A stretch of DNA of 64,000 bases from Symsagittifera roscoffensis (GCF_963678635.1 NC_087064.1:30900932-30964931); one strand, 5' to 3'. Shown: positions 25,108 to 34,821, counted from the stretch's first letter. Notes: generated from the letters alone by a model not told the origin. Numbers and translations are program-made.

Positions 25108-26300
25108 GACGCAGGGTTCCATCAAAAATTATTTTAGCACCAATATTGTATCAGACACATTGTATAATTATTTGTTGGGTTAGCTTTGTATGTATGCTTG
25201 TGTATTTGTATGTGGTTGAATAGTTGTGAAAAGTACTTAAACAGGTTTTTAAATATGTTTGTATCCAAAAAAAATTTCAAGGTTGTTTTTTTGTTATTCG
25301 CTTAAACATCAAACATTGTTTAGAAATTTGTGAAAACTTTTCTAGAAACTAATTGAACAACACAGTCCAGATAACTCATTTGTATGTAAGTACTTGTTCC
25401 TGTATATGTATATAGTTATGTGTTTGAAATTATGTAGTGTGCGTATGCGTATATATATATATATATGTATTTGTAATTACTGCGATTTCATTTACATATT
25501 TGATAATATTTTTATGTAGGCTTATTTATTCTTCTGTATAAGTTCTCATTCATTTATATGTTCAAACAAACCCTTTTAGACGCTCAATTACCATATACAG
25601 CTAAAATTACAACCAAAAACCAGACTCTTTTCTTTTTTAAAGCATTTGGTTGAAACCAGCAAGAGTAATTCACAAGATACTTTACATGAACAACACTTGT
25701 AGTGAGTACTTTAAACGTACATTTGTCTAGCTGTGTATAATTGTGTAGAGTTTATATATCTGTTCCTCCATTAAGTACTTTCACAACCTATTTTTTATGC
25801 TATGTCTGTGTATTTGTTTGTTTTTAAGTAATTAGATTGTTGTCTACGTGTTTTAAACGGTAATTCGTCTATTATGCTTAACAAAACAACTTGAAACTTA
25901 TAGCTGCTTGTTGAAAATTAGCTTATGTTTAAACTCTGAAATGTTTCTGTAACTGAATTGTCAAGAAGGATGTAAAGTATAGCACTAGAAATTATGCATA
26001 TTAAAGCACATGTGTGTGTGTTTGAGCATGAATTTTATTTGTGTTTTTGTGCATATGCTCATGTACAGAAGTTTTTATCATGTAAGTTTGACTGTTTAGA
26101 AGTGTATCAAAAATTAAATTATAACGTTAACTTGAATCATTCTAATTTTGATTCCCGATTTGTCAAGTAATTCTAGAAAAAAAAATCACTGAATCAATTT
26201 ATATGCGACGTGTGTAATACATGCTGCATATATGCTCCTCTGAACTAGTTATTCATTTTGTACTAGAGCATCAAGACCGTAAAACGTCTTGTTTGCGAGG
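25108..26300 (+). repeat. Long inverted repeat, left arm
   Basis: Reverse complement of 62813-64000: 25108 pairs with 64000 and 26300 (GCGAGG, just before the gap) pairs with 62813. The coordinate sum drifts by only about 5 over 1.19 kb, so the arms are nearly collinear and highly similar. There is no coding content; the plus strand is T/G-rich with many TGTATG words. The outer end of the pair is not visible because the right arm runs off the window. Candidate terminal inverted repeat of a giant element enclosing the Polinton genes. Confidence 0.85.
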
Positions 26301-26500
26301 NNNNNNNNNNNNNNNNNNNNNNNNNNNNNNNNNNNNNNNNNNNNNNNNNNNNNNNNNNNNNNNNNNNNNNNNNNNNNNNNNNNNNNNNNNNNNNNNNNNN
26401 NNNNNNNNNNNNNNNNNNNNNNNNNNNNNNNNNNNNNNNNNNNNNNNNNNNNNNNNNNNNNNNNNNNNNNNNNNNNNNNNNNNNNNNNNNNNNNNNNNNN
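26301..26500. other. Assembly gap (200 N)
   Basis: Exactly 200 undetermined bases at the inner edge of the left inverted-repeat arm and immediately before the last codons of a Polinton integrase. True size is unknown. ORFs through it are meaningless. Confidence 0.99.
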
Positions 26501-26542
26501 AAATTTCTCGAAACTGAATTAGTTCGTGTTCTGAAGAAATAG
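26501..26542 (+). pseudogene. Polinton integrase, last codons (copy 1)
   Basis: The 13 codons after the gap ('KFLETELVRVLKK' and TAG) match the end of the integrase fragments at 31134 and 35906. The rest is hidden by the gap. Confidence 0.6.
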
Positions 26543-27407
26543 GAATCATTAATAATCTTGACTGAAGGCATTTCCAGCATTTTCACTCATAATGCTCCCC
26601 CTTCCTTCACAATTACCCAAGTTTCCCCTGCATCAATGAATTTTTTTAAAGATAAAACTCTGGCCAACTTCAAAAAACTCCTGAAAGAAGAAATAAAATT
26701 GCAAGGTGAATGAAGAGTAGCAGTTACAAAAATTACCTTCCCTACTCAGATATACAACGTAACTGACAACAACATTGTGTACTACAAAAAAGATATGTTT
26801 ATAGCGGGCATGAACTCCACGCCTTACCTTGGAGAAACAGTAAATCTAACAAAAGGAGAGAATACATACATTGAACAAATACATGATGAGATTCGTCTAA
26901 AGACAGAAATAGAGAAATTGGATTTTGTTATAGATCCCATTACCAAACATCTTTCATTGTTGCTGCATTATTGGAAGGTATACTTTTTTCAAGCCCGCAA
27001 ACTCCTAATTTACTTGTATTCAAAGGCGTCAGGTTATCATAAATATTACAAACAAGGAAGCTCGAAACATAGCACATTTTCCACCCAAGATATTTATGCT
27101 GACTATCCCGTTGATGTATGAGCTGGTACTCCGCTTATGTTTTTTTCCCGGACATGAATATTTTTCGAAAAGTTGGACACACAAAAACACTCCTGCTACG
27201 AGTCATTGATACAAATCGTCGAGTGAAAAAGCGTTACGCATGTAAAATTGAACCGAATCATCTTAAAGTGTTTGGTAATTTGACTTTAAAAAGCTTTTGC
27301 TCTACAATAATTCTAGTCTTTCCTTGAACTTGCGCACAGACCCTGGAGGACTTGTTCTTTTAGCTGGAGGGGGAAAGTTGTCCTTACTTTGAAATTCAGA
27401 TTTTTAG
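26543..27407 (+). pseudogene. Polinton virion protein, penton-type minor capsid candidate (copy 1)
   Basis: Directly follows the integrase stop in the same frame. Readable segments in order: 'FTHNAPPSFTITQVSP', then after an in-frame TGA 'RVAVTKITFPTQIYNV', a Tyr-Leu segment, 'IRLKTEIEKLDFVIDPITKH', a degraded middle, 'KVGHTKTLLLRVIDTNRR', and 'KIEPNHLKVFGNLTLKS' near the end. An N-terminal W/R-V-A-ITxP-like strand and a C-terminal Gly-rich GGGK-VxLT strand are features of a conserved ~350-residue Polinton virion protein. I believe it is the penton-type minor capsid protein, but that specific role is less certain than the element assignment. At least three frameshifts or stops are present. 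This copy is more diverged than the other two. Confidence 0.6.
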
Positions 27408-28195
27408 CAATTGATCCATATGAGTTTTATTACCACAACCAAGCAAACTTACCAAATTTCTACTCGAAAGAGTTTAAGCACTTTGGTAAAACTGCTTGCG
27501 ACTTCTTGTCGTGTGACAGGCACCTACTTAGCAGTGCCAACAGTTAGATTGTCTCTTAGACGCTCTCCTAAATTTTTTGTTGTCAATTCTGAAGAGGCAG
27601 CTAAACAGTAAAACACTAAAAGGTTCGAATAACCTAAGCTAAAGTCAGAAAGATGACTGTGACTGAAAGTGTTCTCTCAACGATAAAAAAACCTTGTTGA
27701 AGAACCCGACTATTTAAGCTAGCGATAGGAGGATGTTTTCGCAAAAGAACCTATGAGAAGATTCATAGAAGCAATGAGCATAAACAAAGCATATTTGTGT
27801 AAAAACAGGACAAATCTTTTTCATTACCAGAGTTTTGGGTTGAATGAGATCCTTGTGAACAGAAACGGCCTAATCATAACCAAAACTTCAATATCAACAA
27901 CAGTCAAAAATTTTTTTATTACAACTCGCTTGAAGCTCTTGATTTTGTGCTGAACAGCAGTCATGGAGTCAGTCTCGCTAATTATGATACTCATTATTTT
28001 ATGGCTTTTGACCTCACGTCTACACAGTAGGCTTCACGCAATTTTTTTGTCATCGTAAATTGACCAATTGCAACATTCGGTCGAACTGAATTTTACCGCA
28101 GGTCTCGGTATTAACGTCGAAATTTTATATATGGGAGAGCGTTCACCAACAGTTTATGTGCGTTCAGTTAGAAAAACTACCTTATGACCTAGACT
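27408..28195 (+). pseudogene. Deletion-fused minor capsid start and major capsid C-terminal half (copy 1)
   Basis: The first ~30 codons match the start of the minor capsid gene seen at 32027 ('YYHNQANLPNF' in one frame). The sequence then jumps into the middle of a capsid gene: 'VRLSLRRSPKFFVVNSEEAA', 'MTVTESVLSTI', 'FHYQSFGLNEILVNRNG', and a distal part with 'HGVSLANYDTHYFMAFDL' across a frame change, ending near 28190. The capsid segments resemble the F54H12.2-like Polinton major capsid family. A deletion removed the rest of the minor capsid gene and the first third of the capsid gene. Several frameshifts and stops follow. This is the only copy that retains the capsid middle. Confidence 0.7.
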
Positions 28196-28199
28196 AGCC

Positions 28200-28622
28200 A
28201 TAAATGATCTTCAAATGATGGATTTTTTAAATTGTTTTAAGTATTTGAAATATCGCTTTATCGATTTTGGATACCCTTTACTATTGAATAACGATAATAC
28301 TTTCATGATAATGAGTGCTTCACCCTCGGATTAACATGGAACCCACTGATTGCTTTTTGCTCAAGCTGGAGGGCAGATATTTTTTGCAGATCTTTTACGT
28401 AAAAAATTATATGTTTGTCCTCTCATGTACAAGAAAATTCGACGTGCAATTCATGAAGAAAATCAGCTACTGATGAAAAAACCAAAACAATCAGCAGATT
28501 CAGTGTTATGTGGACTTTTTTGGATTTAGGTTGCTCATGTTACAATTACAAACAGGTTTCCAATAGGTTTCAAACTTAATGATCATGATTTGATAACATT
28601 TACTAAACATATGTTGATCTGA
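28200..28622 (+). pseudogene. Polinton adenain-like cysteine protease (unit 2)
   Basis: A single 141-codon frame runs from 28200 to a TGA at 28622 with three internal stops. The His region reads 'HGTH' followed by a TGA where a Trp codon is expected. The nucleophile region reads 'SADSVLCGLFWI', then TAG and 'VAHV', ending 'GFKLNDHDLITFTKHML'. His-then-Cys order, a CG-x-F box and a C-terminal NDHDLI helix fit the adenain-family protease that matures Polinton/adenovirus-type capsids. The C-terminal half is almost free of frameshifts, so the loss is by point nonsense changes. It sits immediately after the capsid gene, on the same strand. Inactive as read. Confidence 0.75.
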
Positions 28623-28878
28623 ACTAACTTTTTGATATTCTTTAAAATTTATAATTTCAAATTTTTAAATTCATTCTTAGAAGTAAGAGATTTTTTTTTC
28701 TACAAGTTCAAAAAAAGAGCGAAAATTTTTCAGATAAAGTTTCTCGAAACATTAAGGCCGGAACATATGCTTTAGCGGGCAATAAGTAACCAGCCTTGCA
28801 CGTCGCAACGCTCCTCGGGAACGCCCCCCGCTGGTGTAGTAAACTTTTTTATACAAGAGAGCAAAAGAAAAACAATAT

Positions 28879-29124
28879 TCAAAAATTGAATTTCTTCTCA
28901 ACGATAAATTTCACAAACAAGGTTTTTGTATCAATTTCCACACAAGCATAACCACTCAAAATAATGTCAATTATTCAAGAAAACGCAGATTTTTCACCAT
29001 TCAATATTTTACTAAAGCGTTCAATTGTTACGTTAGTAATCATGTCAGTTGGAGCTTGAACAGATTTACTCTGCGAGCCGAAGCAAACCTGAGGTAATCG
29101 TCTGCGTCTAGAACTCCCAAACAT
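28879..29124 (-). pseudogene. Unrecognised Polinton-associated ORF, 81 residues (unit 2)
   Basis: The minus-strand frame from ATG 29124 to TGA 28879 is open apart from one TGA after residue 49. It begins 'MFGSSRRRRLPQVCFGSQSK' and continues with 'APTDMITNVTIERFSKIL' and 'SGYACVEIDTKTLFVKFIVE'. The N-terminus is a short Arg cluster, and the rest looks like a small folded domain. I do not recognise it. Same frame and stop are present in unit 3. It lies in the block of minus-strand genes opposite the protease. Confidence 0.5.
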
Positions 29125-29134
29125 CTAGACTAGA

Positions 29135-29425
29135 TTATTGATAGAGTAATAAGTCACAGCTGATTTCAATTTTTCCATCAGGCAGTTGATACTTGGAACA
29201 ACCCAAAAATAAAAATGAGAATGTAGAGTAAAGGCAAGTCACGACGAACGATTTTAAAGTCATTTTGTTTATTAAATCAGTAGTTTCTTTCGTGAATTCG
29301 ATTAGCACATAACAGTGTTTTTTGTTGTCAATCGAATGATTGCAAAAAATCAAATTGTTTACATAGGAGGATACCGCAAAACTTGAATTTGAAGCAAAGC
29401 CAGAGAAAAAGGGTTCATGATTCAA
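29135..29425 (-). CDS. Hypothetical Polinton-associated protein, 96 aa (unit 2)
   Basis: An intact minus-strand frame with Met at 29425 ('MNHEPFFSGFASNSSF', 'NKKHCYVLIEFTKETTDLI', 'DGKIEISCDLLLYQ'). The identical frame is at 33907-34197 with one residue change. A shortened version (75 codons) is encoded in the adjacent sub-repeat at 29560-29787. No known domain recognised. The upstream 5' region is repeated too. It could be a genuine small gene or a chance frame preserved only because the duplication is recent. Confidence 0.35.
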   Translation of the reverse strand: MNHEPFFSGFASNSSFAVSSYVNNLIFCNHSIDNKKHCYVLIEFTKETTDLINKMTLKSFVVTCLYSTFSFLFLGCSKYQLPDGKIEISCDLLLYQ

Positions 29426-30032
29426 GATGAAAATTTGTATTTTCTTAAGAAATAGTTCGAGATATCAGGGGAATGCTCATATATTGCTTCAACCATTGCT
29501 TTGTATTTTAGTTAAATAAAGAAATCATAATGTTACACAACCCGACGGTTCCATCGTTTTCACGTTCGCTTTCCTTTTCCGAATGTAGAGTGAAAGCAAG
29601 GCACGACGAATGATTTTAAGGTCATCTTGTGTATTAAATCAGTAGTTTCTTTCGTGAATTCGACTAGCACATAACAATGTTTTTTGTTGTCAATCGAATG
29701 ATTGCAAAAAATCAAATTATTTACATAAGAGGATACCGCAAAACTTGAATTTGAAGCAAAGCCAGAGAAAAAGGGTTCATGATTCAAGATGAAAATTTGT
29801 TTTTTCTTAAGAAATTGTTCGAGATATCAGGGGAATGCTCATATACTGCTTCAACCATTGCTTTGTAGTTTAGTTAAATAAAAAAATCATAATGTTACAC
29901 AACCCGACGGTTCCATCGTTTTCACTTTTGCTTTCTTTTTCCGAATGTAGAGTGAAGGCAAGGCACGACGAATGATTTTAAGGTCATCTTGTGTATTAAA
30001 TCAGTAGTTTCTTTCGTGAATCCGACTAGCAC
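29219..30032. repeat. 363-bp internal tandem sub-repeat (unit 2)
   Basis: Two full copies (from about 29219 and 29581) and a truncated third (from about 29944 to 30032), each starting GAATGTAGAGT. The reading frame 'MNHEPFF...' is included in the first two. The same triplet is in unit 3, so it predates the 4,772-bp duplication. Confidence 0.9.
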
Positions 30033-30049
30033 ATAATTTTTTACTTTCG

Positions 30050-30286
30050 TCAATATTTTGATTTTGTGCAATTTTCCGCCAAGGACTCGAACTCACCAGT
30101 TGACAAGATTATTCCTTGTCGATGCTTGAAAAATTCCTCTTCGCCTGTTTTGTACAATTTGACAGTTATCTAGATACTGGTATGTGTGAATGTTTTTGCA
30201 CCGACTCAAAATAAACGTTTGTCATTCGAAGATATATCCTGAGAATCATCGACATAGTCAACATCCCTTTCAAAAGAAACATTCAT
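30050..30286 (-). pseudogene. PC4-like single-stranded-DNA-binding ORF remnant (unit 2)
   Basis: A 79-codon minus-strand frame from ATG 30286 to TGA 30050 with two internal stops. N-terminus is acidic ('RDVDYVDDSQDISSND'). The core reads 'ITVKLYKTGEEEFFKHRQGI' followed by 'ILSTGEFESLAENC'. An acidic leader, an I-x-V-x-x-Y strand, a K-x-GI-x-L turn and an EF-x-x-L helix match the PC4/p15 transcriptional coactivator fold. PC4-like proteins bind ssDNA and would suit a DNA-replicating element. The family call is by pattern only. Copies are at 34822-35058 and, truncated, in 37771-37921. Confidence 0.5.
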
Positions 30287-30781
30287 AATACATGACTAAA
30301 AACGAACTAGTTTTTAGTGTGGAACGTTTAAGAAGTATAAGAGACAGATCATGCGTTCACAAAGTAAAAACTAACTTATGTGACAGTATACGAGATCACA
30401 GTATACGAGACAGATCATGCGTTCACAAAGTAAAAACTAACTTATGTGACAACTTTACGAACGCGCTAAGTCATAATGATGAAACAAAATCATCAAAGAT
30501 ATACTTCTTTTACGGTAAACCACGTTTTTTATGGGTATTTAGTTGCTTTTTCTCCCCTGGTACACTCTAATAGTCTTTTTGTGTCTTTTATTATGACGTG
30601 ATATTAATCACTGCTATGAGTCATGGTAATGCAATTTTAACAGCATGACAAAGAATGTCTGGCAATCTATCAAGTAAACTTGAACCTAAGTGCTTTTGCC
30701 CGTATGTAGGATGCGGAGACAACTGATCAAGTGATCTGTTCCTTGAAAAATCCTATTTAAAAAAACTTGGAGGATAAATAG

Positions 30782-31134
30782 ACACACTCATACATTGAAA
30801 AATTGCAAGATTTTGTCAATGCAATTAATTCGAGAACAAATCGTGTCATAAATCTTGCACAGAACAAAGTAAGTAAAATGATGTTCCTCGCCTGGTTTTC
30901 TTAAGAGCACAGTAATCATTGAATATAGTTTGACTTCCAAAACTTTATGTAGGTGATCATGCTAGAATCGCCAGAGTAGACACACATTTTCGCAAGGGTT
31001 GCAAACAATCGATCATCGATGAAGTGTTTAAAAATTTTGACACGACATCCTCCAACATACAAATCAATACTAACAGAGAATCGATTGAGGGGAAATTTCT
31101 CGAGTCTGAACTTGTTCGTGTTCTGAAGAAGTAG
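30782..31134 (+). pseudogene. Polinton RVE integrase, C-terminal region (unit 2)
   Basis: Two frames in series: 'YIEKLQDFVNAINSRTNRVI' (30782-30890, end of the catalytic-core helices) and, after a frameshift and stops, 'VGDHARIARVDTHFRKG' with 'NRESIEGKFLESELVRVLKK' ending at TAG 31132-31134. A VGD-x-x-RI start and G-x-F-x-x-x-EL-x-x-V end are typical of the small C-terminal domain of Polinton integrases. The DDE core itself is absent from this unit. The gene is on the same strand as, and directly abuts, the virion protein gene. Confidence 0.65.
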
Positions 31135-32020
31135 GAATCATTAACAATCTTGACTGAAGGCATTTCCAGCATTTTCATTCATAATGCTCCCCCTTCCTTC
31201 ACAATTACCCAAGTTTCCCCTGGATCAATGAGTTTTTCTAAAGATTTTACTCTGGCCAACTTCAAAAATCTCCTGAAAGAAGAAATAAAATTGCAAGGTG
31301 AATGAAGAGTAGCAGTTACAAAAATTACTTTCCCTACTCAGATATACAACGTGACTGACAACAACATTGTGTACTACAAAAACATAGGTTTATAGCGTGC
31401 ATGAACTCCAGGCCTTACCTTGGAGAAACAGTAAAACTAACAAAAGGAGAGTATACAAGCAAAAAAAAAATACTGGATGAGATTCGTCTAAAGACAGAAT
31501 TAGAGAAATTGGATTTTGTTATAGATCCCATTACCAAACATCTTTCATTGTGGCTGCATTATTTATTGGAGGGAAAATTTTTTCAAGCCCGCAAACTCCT
31601 ACTTTACTTGGAGTCAAAGGCGTCAGAGATGGAACTGGTTATCATAAAGATTACAAACAAGGAAGCTCGAAACATAGCAAGATGTCCACCCAAGATGATT
31701 AAGCTGACTATCCCGTTGATGCATGTGCTGTTACTCAGCATATATTTTTTCCCGTACATAATTCTTTTTCAAAAAGTCGGACACACAAAAACACTCCTGC
31801 TACTAGTCATTGATACAAATCGTTCAAGTGAAAAAGGGTTACGCATGTAAAATTGAACCAAATCATCGTAAAGTGTTTGGTAATTTGACTTTAAAAAGCT
31901 GTTGCTCTACAATAATTCTAGTCTTTCAGTGAACTTTCGCACAGACCCTGGAGGACTTGTTCCTTTCGCTGGAGGGGGAAAAGTTGTCCTGACTTTAAAA
32001 TTTCAAATTTTTAGCAATTG
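31135..32020 (+). pseudogene. Polinton virion protein, penton-type candidate (unit 2)
   Basis: Same gene as 26543-27407 but better preserved: 'IFIHNAPPSFTITQVSP', a TGA, 'RVAVTKITFPTQIYNV', then a 149-codon open stretch (31401-31850) with 'LTKGEYTSKKKILDEIRLKT' and 'FVIDPITKHLSLWL'. The end in another frame has 'GGGKVVLTLKFQ'. Main lesions are the TGA after 'IKLQGE', a stop before 31401 and a frameshift near 31840. It lies 6 bases from the next gene. Confidence 0.6.
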
Positions 32021-32026
32021 ATCCAT

Positions 32027-32412
32027 ATGAGTTTTTATTACCACAACCAAGCAAACTTACCAAATTTCTCTAGACATTATGGACAACAAGCCAGTGACTT
32101 CGGTGTATTAGCCTTGGGAATAGGAAGAGTGGCATTTCCATTGGCTCGAAAACTTTTGATACCCGCAGCAAAAAATATCGGAAAAAACTTCTTCTTCAGG
32201 CAGCTCCAGAACTAATAGAAGTTGCAACAAAAAGAAAAATTTCAAAGCAGGTACTCAAAAGCACCGTTAGAAAACATTCAAAAAGCAAAATGGAGGAGAA
32301 ATTAGATCTCGGAAAAGTCATCCGAAAAGAACAACAGCGGTGAAATGAAAAACCAGACGCGTCATTTTCAGAAAGCAAGCTGCACAAAAGAGTCAGCAGT
32401 GAAGCAATTTAA
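32027..32412 (+). pseudogene. Polinton minor capsid (pVI-like) ORF (unit 2)
   Basis: ATG 32027 opens 'MSFYYHNQANLPNFSRHYGQ', then a hydrophobic helix 'GIGRVAFPLARKLLIPAAKN'. A frameshift at about 32190 leads into 'LLLQAAPELIEVATKRKI' and a Lys/Arg-rich helix 'KQVLKSTVRKHSKSK', ending in TAA 32412. A short amphipathic/Gly helix followed by a basic tail is the usual layout of the membrane-active minor capsid protein of adeno-like and Polinton particles. Specific assignment is from layout and gene order (between virion protein and major capsid). Confidence 0.55.
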
Positions 32413-32464
32413 TCCCGATTAAGTTTAATCTATTTTAATCCAGAGTGATGCAACTCACAGGTCG

Positions 32465-32965
32465 TTGAGCTTATTTGAAAAACCTCCCTTGCTTGTCACT
32501 TTTGAATTTGCATTCACCCGAAAAGTTGGACCTTCCTACTCTCCTGATAGTCTTATGCTCGTGTTTAAAGTACTCGGCGACAGAAACGTTTTCGTCGATC
32601 TTCAGCGTACTCGTTTGGAAAAAGTTCAAAGCAATGGAACCTTGCTTCGAACGCATGCTACAGAAGCGACAAACAGAGAGACGCCGTATTTTGCTTACAA
32701 TCTTTTATCGTCATTACTTTCCTAGTGTACAGTCATGGAGTCAGTCTCGCTAATTATGTTACTCATTATATTATGGCTTTTGACCTCACGTCTACTCAGG
32801 AGGCTTTACAAAATTTTTTCGTGATCCTGAATTGACCAATTGCAACATTCGGTCGAACTGAATTTTAACGCAGGTCTCGGTATTAACGTCGAAATTTTAT
32901 ATATGGGAGAGCGTGCATCAATAGTTTATGTGCGTTCAGTTAGAAAAACTACCTTATGACCTAGA
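32465..32965 (+). pseudogene. Polinton major capsid protein, internally deleted (unit 2)
   Basis: The N-terminal part is open at 32465-32725: 'LSLFEKPPLLVTFEFAFTRK', 'VFVDLQRTRLEKV', 'ETPYFAYNLLSSLLS'. It then jumps to the C-terminal segment ('GVSLANYVTHYIMAF', 'TSTQEALQNFF', across frame changes), ending near 32965. The start (LF-x-x-PP), the F/Y-VDL-x-RT segment and the late ANY-x-x-H-Y segment resemble the F54H12.2-like double-jelly-roll capsid family of Polintons. The middle, present in copy 1 (27538-27950), is missing here. Junction between the two pieces coincides with the end of one 4,772-bp unit and start of the next. Confidence 0.75.
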
Positions 32966-32971
32966 CTAGCC

Positions 32972-33394
32972 ATAAATGATCTTCAAATGATGGATTTTTT
33001 AAATTGTTTTAAGTATTTGAAATATCGCTTTATCGATTTTGGATACCCTTTAGTATTGAATAACGATAATACTTTCATGATAATGAGTGCTTCACCCTCG
33101 GATTAACATGGAACCCACTGATTGCTTTTTGCTCAAGCTGGAGGGCAGATATTTTTTGCAGATCTTTTACGTAAAAAATTATATGTTTGTCCTCTCATGT
33201 ACAAGAAAATTCGACGTGCAATTCATGAAGAAAATCAGCTACTGATGAAAAAACCAAAACAATCAGCAGATTCAGTGTTATGTGGACTTTTTTGTATTTA
33301 GGTTGCTCATGTTACAATTACAAACAGGTTTCCAATAGGTTTCAAACTTAATGATCATGATTTGATAACATTTACTAAACATATGTTGATCTGA
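32972..33394 (+). pseudogene. Polinton adenain-like protease (unit 3)
   Basis: Same 141-codon frame as 28200-28622, with the same stops after 'ASPSD' and 'HGTH'. It differs near the nucleophile, reading 'CGLFCI' (two Cys) where unit 2 has 'CGLFWI', before the shared TAG. Shared stops show the gene was dead before the module was duplicated. Confidence 0.75.
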
Positions 33395-33650
33395 ACTAAT
33401 TTTTTGATATTCTTTAAAATTTATAATTTCAAATTTTTAAATTCATTCTTAGAAGTAAGAGATTTTTTTTTCTACAAGTTCAAAAAAAGAGCGAAAATTT
33501 TTCAGATAAAGTTTCTCGAAACATTAAGGCCGGAAAATATGCTTTAGCGGGCAATAAGTAACCAGCCTTGCACGTCGCAACGCTCCTCGGGAACGCCCCC
33601 CGCTGGTGTAGTAAACTTTTTTATACAAGAGAGCAAAAGAAAAACAATAT

Positions 33651-33896
33651 TCAAAAATTGAATTTCTTCTCAACGATAAATTTCACAAACAAGGTTTTTG
33701 TATCAATTTCCACACAAGCATAACCACTCAAAATAATGTCAATTATTCAAGAAAACGCAGAATTTTCACCATTCAATATTTTACTAAAGCGTTCAATTGT
33801 TACGTTAGTAATCATGTCAGTTGGAGCTTGAACAGATTTATTCTGCGAGCCGAAGCAAACCTGAGGTAATCGTCTGCGTCTAGAACTCCCAAACAT
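33651..33896 (-). pseudogene. Unrecognised Polinton-associated ORF (unit 3)
   Basis: Copy of 28879-29124 with the same internal TGA. One visible change is Lys to Asn in 'GEKSAFS' (reads 'GENSAFS'). Confidence 0.5.
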
Positions 33897-33906
33897 CTAG
33901 ACTAGA

Positions 33907-34197
33907 TTATTGATAGAGTAATAAGTCACAGCTGATTTCAATTTTTCCATCAGGCAGTTGATTCTTGGAACAACCCAAAAATAAAAATGAGAATGTAGAG
34001 TAAAGGCAAGTCACGACGAACGATTTTAAAGTCATTTTGTTTATTAAATCAGTAGTTTCTTTCGTGAATTCGATTAGCACATAACAATGTTTTTTGTTGT
34101 CAATCGAATGATTGCAAAAAATCAAATTGTTTACATAGGAGGATACCGCAAAACTTGAATTTGAAGCAAAGCCAGAGAAAAAGGGTTCATGATTCAA
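33907..34197 (-). CDS. Hypothetical Polinton-associated protein, 96 aa (unit 3)
   Basis: Copy of 29135-29425. The only residue change I see is Tyr to Asn in 'GCSKYQLPDG' (here 'GCSKNQLPDG'). Still open. Confidence 0.35.
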   Translation of the reverse strand: MNHEPFFSGFASNSSFAVSSYVNNLIFCNHSIDNKKHCYVLIEFTKETTDLINKMTLKSFVVTCLYSTFSFLFLGCSKNQLPDGKIEISCDLLLYQ

Positions 34198-34805
34198 GAT
34201 GAAAATTTGTATTTTCTTAAGAAATTGTTCGAGATATCAGGGGAATGCTCATATATTGCTTCAACCATTGCTTTGTATTTTAGTTAAATAAAGAAATCAT
34301 AATGTTACACAACCCGACGGTTCCATCGTTTTCACGTTCGCTTTCCTTTTCCGAATGTAGAGTGAAGGCAAGGCACGACGAATGATTTTAAGGTCATCTT
34401 GTGTATTAAATCAGTAGTTTCTTTCGTGAATTCGACTAGCACATAACAATGTTTTTTGTTGTCAATCGAATGATTGCAAAAAATCAAATTATTTACATAA
34501 GAGGATACCGCAAAACTTGAATTTGAAGCAAAGCCAGAGAAAAAGGGTTCATGATTCAAGATGAAAATTTGTTTTTTCTTAAGAAATTGTTCGCGATATC
34601 AGGGGAATGCTCATATACTGCTTCAACCATTGCTTTGTAGTTTAGGTAAATAAAAAAATCATAATGTTACACAACCCGACGGTTCCATCGTTTTCACTTT
34701 TGCTTTCTTTTTCCGAATGTAGAGTGAAGGCAAGGCACGACGAATGATTTTAAGGTCATCTTGTGTATTAAATCAGTAGTTTCTTTCGTGAATCCGACTA
34801 GCACA
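33991..34805. repeat. 363-bp internal tandem sub-repeat (unit 3)
   Basis: Two full and one truncated copies, as in 29219-30032. The 75-codon shortened ORF is at 34332-34559. Confidence 0.9.
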
Positions 34806-34821
34806 TAATTTTTTCCTTTCG

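Larger units (their letters stand above)
27961..32732 (+). repeat. Tandem 4,772-bp Polinton module, unit 2
   Basis: Matches 32733-37504 base for base with an offset of exactly 4,772 across many landmarks (29135/33907, 30292/35064, 31401/36173). Only scattered substitutions are seen, so the duplication is recent. Order within the unit: capsid C-terminus, protease, minus-strand unknown ORFs with a 363-bp sub-repeat, minus-strand PC4-like ORF, integrase C-terminus, virion protein, minor capsid, capsid N-terminus. Confidence 0.95.

Noticed and set aside
26221-26586. Several ORFs of 77-107 codons
   Set aside because: They run through the 200-N gap.
28786-28850. GC-richer patch suggestive of a small RNA gene
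   Set aside because: No tRNA cloverleaf, A/B box or anticodon arm could be drawn; left unannotated.
30292-30570. 92-codon plus-strand ORF (also 35064-35342)
   Set aside because: It contains an internal ~64-bp duplication, starts 5 bases from the oppositely oriented PC4-like ORF, and has no protein-like signature.
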